Positions 20,246-31,447 of a stretch of DNA of 64,000 bases are shown here, one piece after another. The notes beneath the pieces were generated by a model, which was not told where the DNA came from, did not search any database, and saw nothing but the letters and a program-made list of their open reading frames with translations. Position 1 is the stretch's first letter. Every line of letters begins with the position of its first letter. The stretch lies in NCBI GenBank assembly GCA_025506515.1, contig CM046447.1, forward strand, positions 91,049,498 through 91,113,497. Reading direction: 5' to 3'. The translations under genes and the position numbers were made by a program. Source of the stretch: Flaveria trinervia (Eukaryota > Streptophyta > Magnoliopsida > Asterales > Asteraceae).

Positions 20246-23200
20246 ATGGCTAGACGAAATATTCCAACACTCCTAGAGGCAGAGGCCGTCTGCATGTGAC
20301 TAGGAGTAGTGCTAAGGCTCCTGTGACGACCCATGAGAATCCTGAGGTCCATGATCGGAGCGAAGAGAACGAGAATGCTAGCTTGAATGCCTCGGCTAGG
20401 GAGGCGATTGCTGATGAGGTAAACCAGGTCATGCAGACAGTCTTACCGTCTGTAGTGACTGAAGTCATCAGGGTTGTGAGAGGTGAGGAGAGGAAGGAGA
20501 ATAGAAAGGGATCAACGAGCAAGGGAAGCAGAAGGGAGGAGGAACAACCAGAGCCTGAGACTGTGTTGTCCAAGGAGGAGGAGGATGATGTAGTGGGGGT
20601 AGCAACCGGAGGATGCAGCTATGAGGCGTTCCAAAGGTGTAAACCCCCGACTTTTGATGGCAATGGCAATGCTGCTGCCGCTTACCGTTGGGTGAGGGAA
20701 ATGGAGGCAGTTTTGGAGATCAGTGAGTGCCGCGAGAACCAAAAGGTGAAGTTCACGACTCACTCTTTCGTTGATTCAGCGCTGTGTTGGTGGGACAATA
20801 TTGTCCAAGCTAAGGGTGCCAGAGCCATCGGGAAAATGCGATGGAAGGAGTTTAAGCAGTTGGTGATCCAGGAATTCTGTCCTCACTGGGAACTCGATAA
20901 AATCAAGAGGGAGTTCTTACAACTTGAAGTGGGAACCATGACCCACTAGTAGTACACCACCAAATTCAACGAGATGGTGAGGCTGGTGCTGGATCAGGTG
21001 ACGCGGTGTCAAGGAGGATCAAGAGGTACATCCAGGGACTGCCGGCTGATATTTGCAGGCACCTGATTGCTGCTCAACCATGTACCTTTCGATCGGTGGT
21101 GGATTTTGCACGTAGATTGTATGATGAGCAAGAGGAGACTGTCGTGGAGGTGAAGAAGACGAGTGGGGACGGTAAAAACTGGAATGGGAAGAGGTTTGGA
21201 CGTGGTGGTTTTACTCCAAACAACAAAAAGGTGAAGGGGGATGGCCGTGGGGTGTCATCAAGATCAGGGCTAAAAAGGTGTGGCAGATGTGTAAAGGAGC
21301 ATACCGGTGAGTGCAGGATGGGAATGAATGTATACTTCAGGTGTAGCAAGCCTGGCCACATCGCTAGAGACTGTAAGAAGCCAAGGGCAGGGAGCTCTGG
21401 AGTGGAGAAAGAGAAGCCGGAGGAAGGAGGGCAGAGGGCAGGCGTAGAGCTTACACCATGACCCAGGAGGAAGCCAGAGCTGATCCGATGTTGTGTCAGG
21501 TATGTTTCTAGTAAACCAAACTTGTGCCTTTTTGATTCCGGTGCTAGTAGAAGTTTTATTTCCACTACTTTTTGTGCTAAGTTGTCTATTAGTAATAGAA
21601 ATGTCAGTGAACCATTCGACGTAGAAACCACTATTGGCAAGTCCACGAGAATTACCGATGTGATAGAGGACTGTGCCATAGAACTAGAAAGTCATAGGTT
21701 TGCTGCTAGGTTACACGTGATGCCCCTACGTGGATTTGATGTAGTACTGCGGATGGACTGGTTAGCAACCTATGAAGCAAACATTGTATGTCGCAAGAAG
21801 ATGATTCAATTAGTTGCGCCCGATGGAATTTTGGTTACGATTTATGGAGATCGCGTTACTACGATTCCGAAGATGATTTTGATGGCGGTGGCGGGGAAGT
21901 GCATGAGACGTGGATGTAGTGCCTACTTGGCCTACGTAAAAGATGTAGATATGTCGGTACCGCAATTATTTGAGGTGCCAGTGGTGTGCGACTTTCCAGA
22001 CGTATTCCTGGAAGACTTACCCGGCGTGCCACCGGATCGCGAGATTGAGTTCCAAATTAATTTGATACCCGGTGCTCAACCCGTTGCCAAAGCACCATAT
22101 CGATTAGCTCCTACTGAGATGAAAGAACTCATGAGACAATTATAGGAGTTGATGGATAAGGGATTCATTCGACCGAGTATCTCTCCACGGGGTGCTCTGG
22201 TATTGTTTGTAAAGAAAAAGGACGGAAGTATACGAATGTGCATCGACTACCGAGAGCTGAACAAGTTGACGGTGAAGAATCGGTACCCGTTACCAAGGAT
22301 TGATGACTTGTTTGACCAGCTCCAAGGTGCCAGTTGGTTCTCGAGAATAGATCTACGATCTGGATACCATCAATTGAAGGTGAAGGAACAAGACATTCCT
22401 AAGACAGCTTTCCGTACACGTTATGGACACTACGAGTTCCTCGTTATGTCTTTTGGTCTAACTAAGGCGCCAGCTACCTTTATGGATTTGATGAATCAAG
22501 TGTGCCGGCCAATGTTGGATAGATCAGTGATTGTGTTCATTAATGATATTCTGATCTACTCGAAGAGCGAAGAAGAGCATGCCGGTCACATTCGGGAGGT
22601 GTTGGAGACATTAAGAAGGGAGAAGTTGTATGCCAAATTCTCCAAGTACGCATTCTGGTTGCGCAAAGTTCAATTCTTGGGTCATGTGGTGAATCCTGAC
22701 GGGATTATGATAGACTCCGCAAAGGTGGAGGCAGTGATGCAATGGAAGTCACCGAAGACGCCATCCGAGATTCAGAGCTTCTTCGGTTTGCCAGGCTACT
22801 ATAGAAGGTTTATCCAAGACTTCTCCAAGATTGCTTCTCCACTAACCAAGTTGACCCGAAAGATGTAAAGTTTATATGGGGTCAAGATCAAGAGAAGGTG
22901 TTCAAGGAACTGAAGGGGAGGTTGACTCAAGCTCATGTTTTGTCATTACCCGATGGAAGTGAAGATCTGGTGGTTTATTCTGATGCTTCCTATTCGGGGT
23001 TGGGATGTGTGTTAATGCAGAGAGGAAAAGTTATAGCCTATGCATCCTGACAGTTGAAGGTTCATGAGGCCAATTATCCTACTCATGACTTGGAGCTAGC
23101 AGTCGTGGTCTTTGCGTTAAAGATTTGGAGGCACTATCTTTACGGGACGAAGTGCACCATATTCACGGAGCACAAAAGCATGAAGTGCTTCTTTGAGCAG

Positions 23201-24796
23201 AAGGACCTGAACATGAGACATAGACGATGGTTGGAGCTCATATTGATTATGATTGCGAGTTCCACTATCATCCGGGCAAGGCCAACGTGGTGGCTGATGC
23301 TCTTAGCCGAAAGGAGAGACCGAGCCAATTCGGGTGAAAGCATACCAACTAATCATGACCTCCGATGTGATGAAGCAAGTCAAAGAAATTCAAGATGAGG
23401 CACTGAAAGAAGATCATCTTAACTCTGAAAGGATGAGAGGTCTGGTTGGGGAATTTGGTGAAAACACACTTGGTGTTAAAACTCGATTTGGACGGTGTGG
23501 ATTCATCGTTTCGGGGATCTACGTATGAGGATTATGGATGAAGCTCACAAGACTCGATACTCCATTCATCCTGGTGCCATGAAAATATATCAAGATATGA
23601 AGAAAGGTTACTGGTGGCCGGGTATGAAGCGCGATGTGGTGGGGTATGTGAGTAAGTGCCTTACTTGCTTACAGGTGAAGGCCGAGCATCAGAAGCCGTA
23701 TGGGAAGATCCAACCTTTGGATATACCAGAATGAAAGTGGGAGCACATCACCATGAACTTCATCACGAAGCTACCGCGTACTCCAAAAGGGTACAATGCC
23801 ATATGGGTGATTGTCGACCGTCTGACGAAGAGTGCTCACTTCCTACCGATCCGCGAGACATATTCATCTAAGAGGTTGGAAAATCTATTCATCAAGGAAA
23901 TTGTAACTCGTCACGGTGTACCGGTGTCTACTGTATCTGATTGGGACACCCGGTTTACATCTAAATTTTGGAGGAAATTCCATGACGCCATGGGGACGAG
24001 GTTGCATATTAGTATAGCATATCATCCCCAAACTAATGGTCAGTCAGAAAGGACCATTCAGACACCGGAAGACATGCTCCGGGCATGTGTGATTAATTTT
24101 GGGGGAAGTTGGGATGACCACTTACCGTTAGCTGAATTCTCATACAACAACAGCTATCATGCTAGTATTGGCATGCCACCATATGAGATGCTATACAGTA
24201 GGAGATGTAGAACACCCATTTGTTGGGGTGATATTAATCAGAAGGAATTGGGGAGCGTCGAGGTTATTAAGGCTACGACTGAGAAGTTTGAGAAGATTAA
24301 AGCCTTCACGAGGCCAACTAAAGACAGACAGAAGTCATATGCCGATAAACGACACAGAGCGATTGAGTTCCAGGTGGGTTATTGGGTTATGTTGAAGGTC
24401 TCACCTTGGAAGGGTATCATCCGATTCAGGAAACAAGGTAAGCTAAGCCCGAGATACATAGGACCTTTCCGAATCATTGCTTGAGTAGGAGAGGTGGCCT
24501 ATAGATTGGAGTTACCGAATGAGTTAAGTGGAATTCACCCGATATTCCATGTATCTCATCTGAGAAATTGCTTAGCTGATGAAGACATGATTGTCCCACT
24601 GGAAGGCATTGAAGTAGATGAAAGGCTCAATTATATAGAGCAACCAGTGGCAATCATCGATCGTAAAGAGAAAAGACTGAGGAATAAAGTGGTTCCTCTT
24701 GTGCGTGTACAGTGGAAGCACAGGAAGGGATCTGAATCTACATGGGAGACTGAGGAGGAGATGAGGCAGCATTACCCTCGTTTGTTTGAGGAATAA
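20246..24796 (+). pseudogene. Gypsy B gag-pol polyprotein with stops and frameshifts
   Basis: Opens MARRNIPTLL, shifts frame near 20275, then an open gag (20296-20949) with ALCWWDNIVQAKG. Two adjacent TAG codons at 20947-20952 replace CAG/CAA of the relatives. The knuckle (about 21333-21374) reads YFRCSKPGHIARDC, with the first Cys changed to Tyr. Protease DSGASRSFIS is near 21535. RT spans 22149-22868 with the catalytic box FINDILIY (22534-22557), the first Asp changed to Asn. Further stops: 22143 (TAG), 23048 (TGA), 23732 (TGA) and 24482 (TGA). The integrase core (23753-24484) is open and complete to eye, with WEHH/DRLTKSAHFLP-type motifs. The tail runs to the stop at 24794-24796 with WETEEEMRQHYPRLFEE. 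Dead, but parts are well kept. Confidence 0.9.
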
Positions 24797-24821
24797 CAGG
24801 TTTCGGGGACGAAACCTATTT

Positions 24822-24835
24822 AAGGGGGGTGGACT
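24822..24835 (+). other. Gypsy B polypurine tract
   Basis: AAGGGGGGTGGACT immediately before the truncated 3' LTR. Confidence 0.85.
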
Positions 24836-25198
24836 TGTAACACCCGGTTATTTCTTAAAAAGAAAAGAAAGAATAAGAGTTGAAGAACAAAGAAAGAAAA
24901 TGTCAATAAACCCAAGTTGAGGGGATAAATGTGTAAAAAGGACAAAAGTACAAAAGTTGGTGTAAAGGTGGGCATGGTCGCCCACCCTCACTTCACATCA
25001 CTATTTTTTTTCGGTTTAGAGAGAAAGAGTAGAGAAACCCATGGTTGAAGAAAAGAAGAAGAAGAGAGAATTCAAGGTAAGAATTCAAAGTTTTAAGTGT
25101 TCATGTTGGGTTTTTGTGTCGGTTATATGTTTATGTGCTTATGTGCTTGTGTGTGTGTCCGTGTGTGTGTGTGTTTTTGTGTGTTTTTAGGTGTTCGA
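24836..25198 (+). repeat. Gypsy B 3' LTR, first 363 bp only
   Basis: Matches the start of the 5' LTR up to GTGTTCGA (25191-25198, equivalent to 18241-18248). The next bases, AGTTTTACTTGTTAATTTTC, are a junction: GTTTTACTTGTT also occurs further along the LTR (near 18313), and TTAATTTTC is the CACTA sequence of 16824. Confidence 0.85.
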
Positions 25199-25209
25199 AG
25201 TTTTACTTG

Positions 25210-26273
25210 TTAATTTTCAATACGCATCTTTTCATCGAATATATATCTTAAATGTTGCTAACTTTTTAATTTTATACATCAATTTAGCGTTAAGTAAGAA
25301 AAAACATTCAATAGGAAGAAACTTAAACCTATTTGAGAAATAGACAGCAAACAACAGCCAACCACTACCCATTCAATTTGATCACACGGGTAAAAATATA
25401 AAGTCGTTGGAGAAACAATCAACTATTTGTTAGTGCTTTATCAAATCATGTTTCCACGGTTCCTTTTTATTATCCCATATGGGATAAAGTTCCGATTACT
25501 TTTAAGATATCACTATTTTATTTTCTTGAGGTGAGTATTTTATGTAGTGTTTTATTTGTATTTTAATTATCATACCCTTTATATATCTATTTAATTTCTT
25601 TCTTTTATAGGAATACTTTGACCTAGAGGCTCATCACGCTCTAGATCATTGGTAGGAAATTCAGCTTGGAATCCACATGGACTGCCAACAAGCTTTTAGA
25701 GACAGAAAACATGACATGAAGAAACATTTTTTGAATGAAGGAGGTTATGATGATATAGAGCGGGCTATGAGTCATCCCCCGAATGGCTAGAGTCAAGAAT
25801 CATGGGAGAAGGTAGTTGAGTTGTTCACAAGTCAAGAACCTAAACGCCTTTCACAAAAAAGGCTCAGACAATAGAGCTAAACAACTCTATCCAAGTTTGC
25901 GTGGGAGTCGTTCCTATGCCTAGAGGCGATATCTTCAAGTAAGAAAACATGTATTATCCAAATATGTATTATTAGTTTTTTCAAAATCATAAATATTATT
26001 TTTAATGTTTAAAGGAGCAATAAACCAGGACCCCAAGCCACACTGAGACATGGAGGAGAGCACATTACAAGGAAGGGTTTGGATGGGTCAGTTCAAGGGC
26101 AGAAGATGATTTGGTAAGTTAAAAACTTTTATTTTTATGATTTGTTAAATATGTTGTTATCATGTTTTTGTATGTTAGTAGTTTAGTTGGATTTAATATA
26201 TTGTTAGTATATTGTTTTTTAGTATGTTGTTTACGTTAAATAGGTCAAAATCACCTAAACATACGCCACTATA
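25210..26273 (+). pseudogene. Second copy of the CACTA exon 2-4 block (tandem duplication)
   Basis: 1064 bp nearly identical to 16824-17885, including exon 2, exon 3, exon 4 and their introns. It shares the in-frame TAG of exon 2 (AAATAG) and the TGGTAG of exon 3, so these defects predate the duplication. In this copy exon 3 keeps the frame after the TAG (EIQLGIHMDCQQAF), but an extra A in the CACAAAAAAGG run near 25855 shifts it, and CAG to TAG changes add stops. The block is followed directly by the solo LTR. Confidence 0.85.
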
Positions 26274-28285
26274 TGTAACACCCGGTTATTTCTTAAAAAG
26301 AAAAGAAAGAAAAAGAGTTGAAGAATAAAAAAAGAAAATGTCAATAAACCCAAGTTGAGGGGATAAATGTGTAAAAAGGACAAAAGTACAAAAGTTGGTG
26401 TAAAGGTGGGCATGGCCGCCCACCCTCACTTCACATCACTATTTTTCTTCGGTTTAGAGAGAAAGAGCAGAGAAACCCATGATTGAAGAAAAGAAGAAGA
26501 AGAGAATTGAATTCAAGGTAAGAATTCGAAGTTTTAAGTGTTCATGTTGGGTTTTTGTCTCGGTTATATGTTTATGTGCTTATGTGCTTGTCTGTGTGTC
26601 CGTGTGTGTGTGTTTTGGTGTGTTTTTAGGTGTTCGAACTCATTTGCAAACGGGTTAAAAGGAAGAAACACCTAAGTTGCACCAGGTGAGTTTCTAGGCC
26701 CCGGTTTTACTTGTTTTAAACTTTTTTTGGGGCTGAAAATGTATTAAAACGATTTTCAAATGTTTATGTATGTATACCTGTATGTATTATGCATGTTTGA
26801 TGATGGTTCTTAGATGCTTATAGGTTGTTCATGCTTAGAATAGCCTTGGTAAGCTTAGAACAGATAGGTTTTGATGTTTGGATTCGAAATTATCCTAGAA
26901 ACAGGTTGAACAGAAGTTCATGCGCCTAAATAAGGCCCATGCACCTGGAATTTGCCTTAGAAATGATAAGTGTATCTCATGCGCCTAAACAATGCCCTCA
27001 TGCGCCTAGAAAATTAGTCAAATGCCTAAGTGGAGGGCCATGCGTCCCAATAGTACCCATGCGTCTGAATATTCCCATTTGGCTAAGTTCCATATGCCCG
27101 AATAAACCCATGCGTCTAAGTGTCCATACATCCGAATGGGTCATACGCTCGAATAGTGTCCATGCACCTGAATGGTTCATGCACCTAAGTGTTAAAACAA
27201 CTAAGTGTTGGCTAATGCGTCTGTATAGTGATGAAGCGCTTAAACAGGGCCCATGCGCCCAAATAGTGTCTAAGCGCCTTACACTTGGCATTTATTACAG
27301 AATTCTTAGGAGTATTTGCTCTTAGGGTTTTGACCGAGGTTTGACTAGGGTTTATTAATGATGGGTTTCATGTATGAATATGATTATTTTATGATTGCTC
27401 TTTATTTTATTATTGTTATTAATAATATTATTCATTATTAGTATGTGACTTTACATGGTGTGTTTATATTCGTAATGTAAAGTATTACTAATAATAAAGA
27501 GGAAGAGAAATAAAGAAGAGAAGTGAAACTTTAATAAAATGTTAACAAGTCTTGCAAGCTTACAGGAGGTACACGGCCATGTTGTCGTTAGCTCAACTGT
27601 GTTGCGGGTTAGCTACCCTATTATGCACACGGGGCAAGTCAATTGAGACTGGGGACCTTTGCAGCATACCCTAGGTGTCTGGGTCGGCCTTGTATACAGT
27701 ATATAGAACCCTTTGTGGGATAAAGAAGGCCCAGCACCGTCCCCCCCCCCACCCCGCATACAGTTTAGGGTATTGCTCATTCGTCCATACAGATAGTGAA
27801 AGATAAAGATAAAAGAATGCAGAGTAAACAAGGCATACAGTAAAGAGATAATGCATTATCTAGTTGTATAGTTAATGCGTGCCCATGTATAAAGTGATGA
27901 GTTTTCATGAAAAGAGTATTTTCGTATATATACCTACAGAAAGTATTTATTTACTTTTAAAACTAGAACTCACTCAGCAATGTTGATTTTTTATACATTT
28001 TCAGTTGGCAGGTAATTATTGCTGAGGATGGCACGAGGGTGAAGTTACTCGACAGGAAAAGATTGACATCCATTCATACTTATTATGGCTGTTGTTTCGT
28101 AATGCAATTAAATAGTTCTTTTGTAATCAATTAAACAATAGTGTATTGCTTAACAACAGTGTTTTAATAAAATGAATGGTTTTTGTTAAAATGATTCTGC
28201 TGCTTATGTTGTAAATTCATAATGTTTTAAGGTATTTAATGCTTTGAATGACCAACTGTGAGGTCTCCGGGAACGGGGCCTTACA
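26274..28285 (+). repeat. Solo gypsy LTR (2012 bp) of the gypsy B family
   Basis: A complete LTR from TGTAACACCCGG to GGGGCCTTACA, with perfect 5-bp target duplications CTATA at 26269-26273 and 28286-28290. No internal sequence adjoins it. The mini-exon is at 26630-26685 and the CATGCGCC array at 26915-27290. The classic origin is recombination between two LTRs of one element, here after the local duplication. Confidence 0.88.
26915..27290 (+). repeat. CATGCGCC array in the solo LTR
   Basis: About seventeen degenerate units, closely matching the gypsy B 5' LTR array unit by unit. The 128-codon frame across it is a repeat artefact. Confidence 0.8.
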
Positions 28286-28546
28286 CTATATTTTTTATTT
28301 TGATATATTAGTTTGTGCTTTTAGTTAAAGGGGTCAAACATTACCCGAACAACACACGACAATTAAGTTAAAATGAATATTATATTTATTGGTAGTATTG
28401 TTGGTTTATATGTTGAAATTTGAGAATTATTATCTTATATATACTTATAATTAAACAGATTGGTTTTTTTTATTTTACAGAAGTTATATTAGCGAAATTT
28501 CATAAAAATATTAATATTTTATTTATTTTGTTCTTTTAAAATGTAG

Positions 28547-28708
28547 GAAAAAATTGAAAATCAATATGCACAAATGCAAATGGAGGTAGGCGAGTCGCCT
28601 GTCAACGAGATAGAATGTTTGGGGCTCGCCTTAGGACAAAGACGTGATCATACGAGAGGTGTTGGCCGAAAATCAAATCTCAATAACGATGAAGATGACG
28701 GCAATTAG
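28547..28708 (+). pseudogene. Terminal exon of the CACTA Ptta/En/Spm-type gene
   Basis: After the acceptor AAAATGTAG, 54 codons open with EKIENQYAQMQMEVGE, continue with LGLALGQRRDHTRGVGRKS and end with an acidic tail and TAG. A Gly/Arg-rich block at the extreme C-terminus is the usual ending of this plant transposase family. It has no stop or shift, so it is intact as an exon, but it is cut off from the rest of the gene by gypsy-derived DNA. Confidence 0.65.
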
Positions 28709-28889
28709 ATGGTTAATTTGTTTGGTTTGTAAAAATTAAAATGTTTACATTAGCAGGTATGTTTTTTGGTATGTAACTTGAATCATATTAATATTCGTAA
28801 TATATTGTACAAATTTGTATTAAAACCTGTAATATTGGAGAATAATAGGAAAATATAAAAAAAAATTGATTTTTAAATTAAAACAGAAG

Positions 28890-29157
28890 GGTCTATGGCG
28901 ACGACAAGGGTTGCCGAATTTTTTTTAAATAAATTATTTTATTTTTATATATAATAATAATATATTGTCTGCTAGACCTATGCCATAGACCTTTTCAAAA
29001 AAAATATTTAATTAATTAAATGTCAGAATATATGGTGACAAATCTATGGCGACAGAGATTGTGGCGATGACAAAAAACTAACCTATGGCGACGGGCTTGT
29101 GGCTACTAAGGCTATGGCGACGACATGTTGTCGCCATAGGGTCAAATTCTTGTAGTG
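28890..29157. repeat. CACTA 3' subterminal palindrome zone and right terminus
   Basis: Copies of CTATGGCGACGAC and GTCGCCATAG mirror the 5' end (for example 28893-28906, 29047-29056, 29083-29095, 29112-29140). The last 14 bases, AAATTCTTGTAGTG, are the inverted CACTA terminus. Confidence 0.8.
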
Positions 29158-29160
29158 CTT

Positions 29161-30641
29161 ACGTCTTAAATCAATGGGGCACCTCTCCGCCCCGTCATCC
29201 CACTAGATCCATAATGACCGTTTTGTACACACTGGTCTTATATGTTCTAAATTTAGGTGCATGATTTTTGTGATTCGCTATTTATTTTAAGAAATAGTAA
29301 TATATAAAGCATATTTGTTATGTTTATTTTGTGATATTATTATTTGTATGAATATCATTGTTTTGCTTCTTATGTGTGATTTTGAAACACTTTGCATCTA
29401 TATGTTTCAAAATGGTGTTATTTCTCAAACGTGCGACAATGTATATAAACCATACTTTTTTGTTTCATTCAACACATTTTCTAAATTATTAGAGAGATAA
29501 ACTGATCATCATCCAGCAGGAAGTATAGTGATAATAGGTTTTTAGTTAATTTTAAGCATATATAATTATTAATTATATGTAACTGTGATTTATATAATTA
29601 AAAGTTAATGAGTTTGTGTTCTATCTTGTGATACTATCACAACAAACGAAACTGTGTCTCAAATGAAAGTAAGATAAATCAGATATTGAAGCCGAAGGTG
29701 TTTTTCTGAAACTTACATAACTTTGAAAATTAGAAGGGAATTGCAATGAATGGGAACTTATCCCATATAAGAGGGATAAAACTTAAAGTGGTATACAAGG
29801 AGAACCACTCCTTAATAATTATTTTTCTTTAGTAGGGGACACAAATAGGGACTCAATTATTCGCACGCTATCTCGCACTTGCACAAACGTGGTGTGGACG
29901 ATAGGTGTTTTAATGGAGCACTTTGCATTTCACAAACTCGTATCATCGAAAGCCGCCTTAGTATTTTTTATGGGCAGAGTGATCAGAGGATGACGAGCTG
30001 AGAACCTTTGGTGTGAGGCAAGCAATGGTTGTGATCAATAGAGTATCTTCTAGTGTGAGAGGATGATTAGTTCCTATGTTGCTCGTGTTCCTCTACTCTG
30101 ATGTTATTATTGCTATCGGAGGAAGATAGGTTCCACAGCTCGATTGGACTTAACAACCTTTTCCCATTAGTTAGTCGAGGTACAAGAGAAACCTGTTTGA
30201 GTAAGGTCTTGAAGACATTTAATACCTTAGTTGAAACAACAACATTAAACTATTTAACTTAGTAAATACGTTTAATATAATTTAAAATTTAACACAAAGT
30301 TTAATACGATGATTTTCATGTCTGTTTCAACCTTATAACCAAGGATAATGCCTCAGTTGAGATACACTTAAAAGTGCTACACACATGGGAGCTTCAAAGT
30401 TCAAACTAATCGTGAGAGGTTGTGTATGCTCTTAAGCACAATCAAACACTCAAACATACACATACAAATTTTAAGGTGAATTTTGGGTTTGGTGGTGTAC
30501 AATTACTCTTTCTTGTTGTTATACCCTGAGAAAGAAGTTCGTGAGCAAAGGAATATTTTTCAAAAGAAAGTGTGTGGAACCCTTCACATCAACAAAAACA
30601 CTAATGTTTTTATTCGTTCAATCTTAATAGTGTATGATCGT
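29161..30641. other. Spacer, no gene seen
   Basis: Host DNA right of the CACTA element. The left part could be the rest of the 3' region interrupted by that element. Short frames of about 60 codons occur without motifs. I cannot name any feature. Confidence 0.5.
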
Positions 30642-30649
30642 GATGATAC

Positions 30650-31272
30650 TAATGTTTGTAAACGAGTCTAGCCGAGCAAGGGTGGGCTCGGGCTCGGCTC
30701 AAAAAAACCGAGCCGAGCCAGCTCGGCTCGTTTATTTTAACGAGCTCAAAATCCAAACTTAGGCTAGGCTCTTACATAAACGAGCTGAGCTGAGCCGGCT
30801 CTCGAACCAATTTATTTATCTTTTAAAAATATATATTTTTTAATTTTTGTATATATTCATATATATAAAATTAAATAATAATTTTTATATTGTTTATCTT
30901 GATTCGTTGAAAATAAATATATAGATTGTTATTTCAATAATTGTAATAATGTTTTTATATTTTTATAATTAGTTTCTCAATATAAAATATGAAAATAACC
31001 TTATGTGTATGTTTATTTTATATAATTTGTCATTAATTTGATTTATAATTAGCGATTCTACGAGCTAGTTAACAAGCGAACCATGAGCCAAGTTGGTCTT
31101 GGTGCCCCCCCCCCCCAACCAAAAAAAAGAGGGGGGTGGCCCCACCTTTGCTGGCTTTGGCTCGGGCTCGACTTATTTACAAACCGAGCCAAGCCTGGTT
31201 GGCTCGTTTATAAATTACGAGTCGATTTCGAACGAGCTACTTCGAGCTATTTTCAAGATTTTGAACAGCCTA
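30650..31272. mobile_element. hAT-like non-autonomous element (623 bp) with perfect 8-bp target duplication
   Basis: GATGATAC flanks both sides (30642-30649 and 31273-31280), the 8-bp duplication expected of hAT elements. The left end is TAATGTTTGTAAACGAGTC; the right end reversed is TAGGCTGTTCAAAATC. Subterminal zones carry GGCTCGGCTC and GAGCCGAGCC runs around an AT-rich core. Same length and build as 11894-12517. The 64- and 74-codon frames at 31083-31317 span a poly-C/poly-A tract and are not genes. Confidence 0.75.
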
Positions 31273-31447
31273 GATGATACAACAAGTTTGATGTTATATT
31301 ATTTGTTAAATAAATAACATGTAGATTCGTTTTGTAAATTTTATCATGTGTACTTTTCTTACAAATAAAGAGATTATTTTAATATACTTTAATGTTAAAA
31401 CCTTATGTTTTCTTATATATCCCATTATTTTATTATTTTTCTTTTGA

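Larger units (their letters stand above)
17886..25198 (+). mobile_element. Ty3/gypsy retrotransposon B (Tekay/Del-like), 3' LTR truncated
   Basis: 5' LTR 17886-19893, primer site, broken gag-pol 20246-24796, polypurine tract, then only the first 363 bp of the 3' LTR (24836-25198). It inserted in an intron of the CACTA gene; the 5 bp before it is CTACA, one change from the CTATA that flanks the solo LTR at 26274-28285. The truncated 3' LTR joins directly to a second copy of the CACTA exon block. Confidence 0.88.
16719..28708 (+). pseudogene. Ptta/En/Spm-type (Transposase_24-like) CACTA gene, broken and split by gypsy B
   Basis: Exons I can place: 16719-16812 (MSSSVAGAHGGDGRGR start, donor GTAAGT), 16902-17144 (contains FVRVLSNHVSMVSFYNPTW in a shifted frame and ends LFNFLE), 17224-17549 (EYFDLEAHHTLDHW, then DNRAKQLYPSLRGSRSYAQR), 17627-17725 (NKPGPQATLRHGGEHITRKG) and a last exon at 28547-28708. 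The SYAQRRY and FYNPTW blocks are typical of the Ptta/En/Spm family that binds CACTA termini. Exon 2 has an in-frame TAG and a frameshift; exon 3 has a TAG and, in this copy, a one-base loss at about 17269. Gypsy B and the duplicated exon block separate exon 4 from the last exon. No functional product is expected. Confidence 0.8.
13668..29157 (+). mobile_element. En/Spm (CACTA) DNA transposon, about 15.5 kb, with a nested gypsy element
   Basis: The left end reads CACTATAAGAATTTTCATC and the reverse complement of the right end reads CACTACAAGAATTTGACCC: 13 of the first 14 bases match, the hallmark CACTA inverted repeat. The flanking triplets are TTT (13665-13667) and CTT (29158-29160), so the expected 3-bp duplication has one mismatch or has decayed. 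Both ends carry subterminal GGCGACGAC palindromes. Inside are the broken exons of a Ptta/En/Spm-type gene and its terminal exon. I find no TNPD-like (Transposase_21) catalytic gene, so the element looks non-autonomous. Without the gypsy insertion, the duplicated block and the solo LTR it would be about 5 kb. Confidence 0.85.

Noticed and set aside
17886..28285. One complete gypsy element spanning 17886-28285
   Set aside because: The internal region is followed by a truncated LTR and a duplicated CACTA block before the next LTR, so this is a duplication product and not one element.
31083..31317. Two overlapping frames through a poly-C and poly-A tract
   Set aside because: They lie within the hAT-like element, span homopolymers and show no motif.
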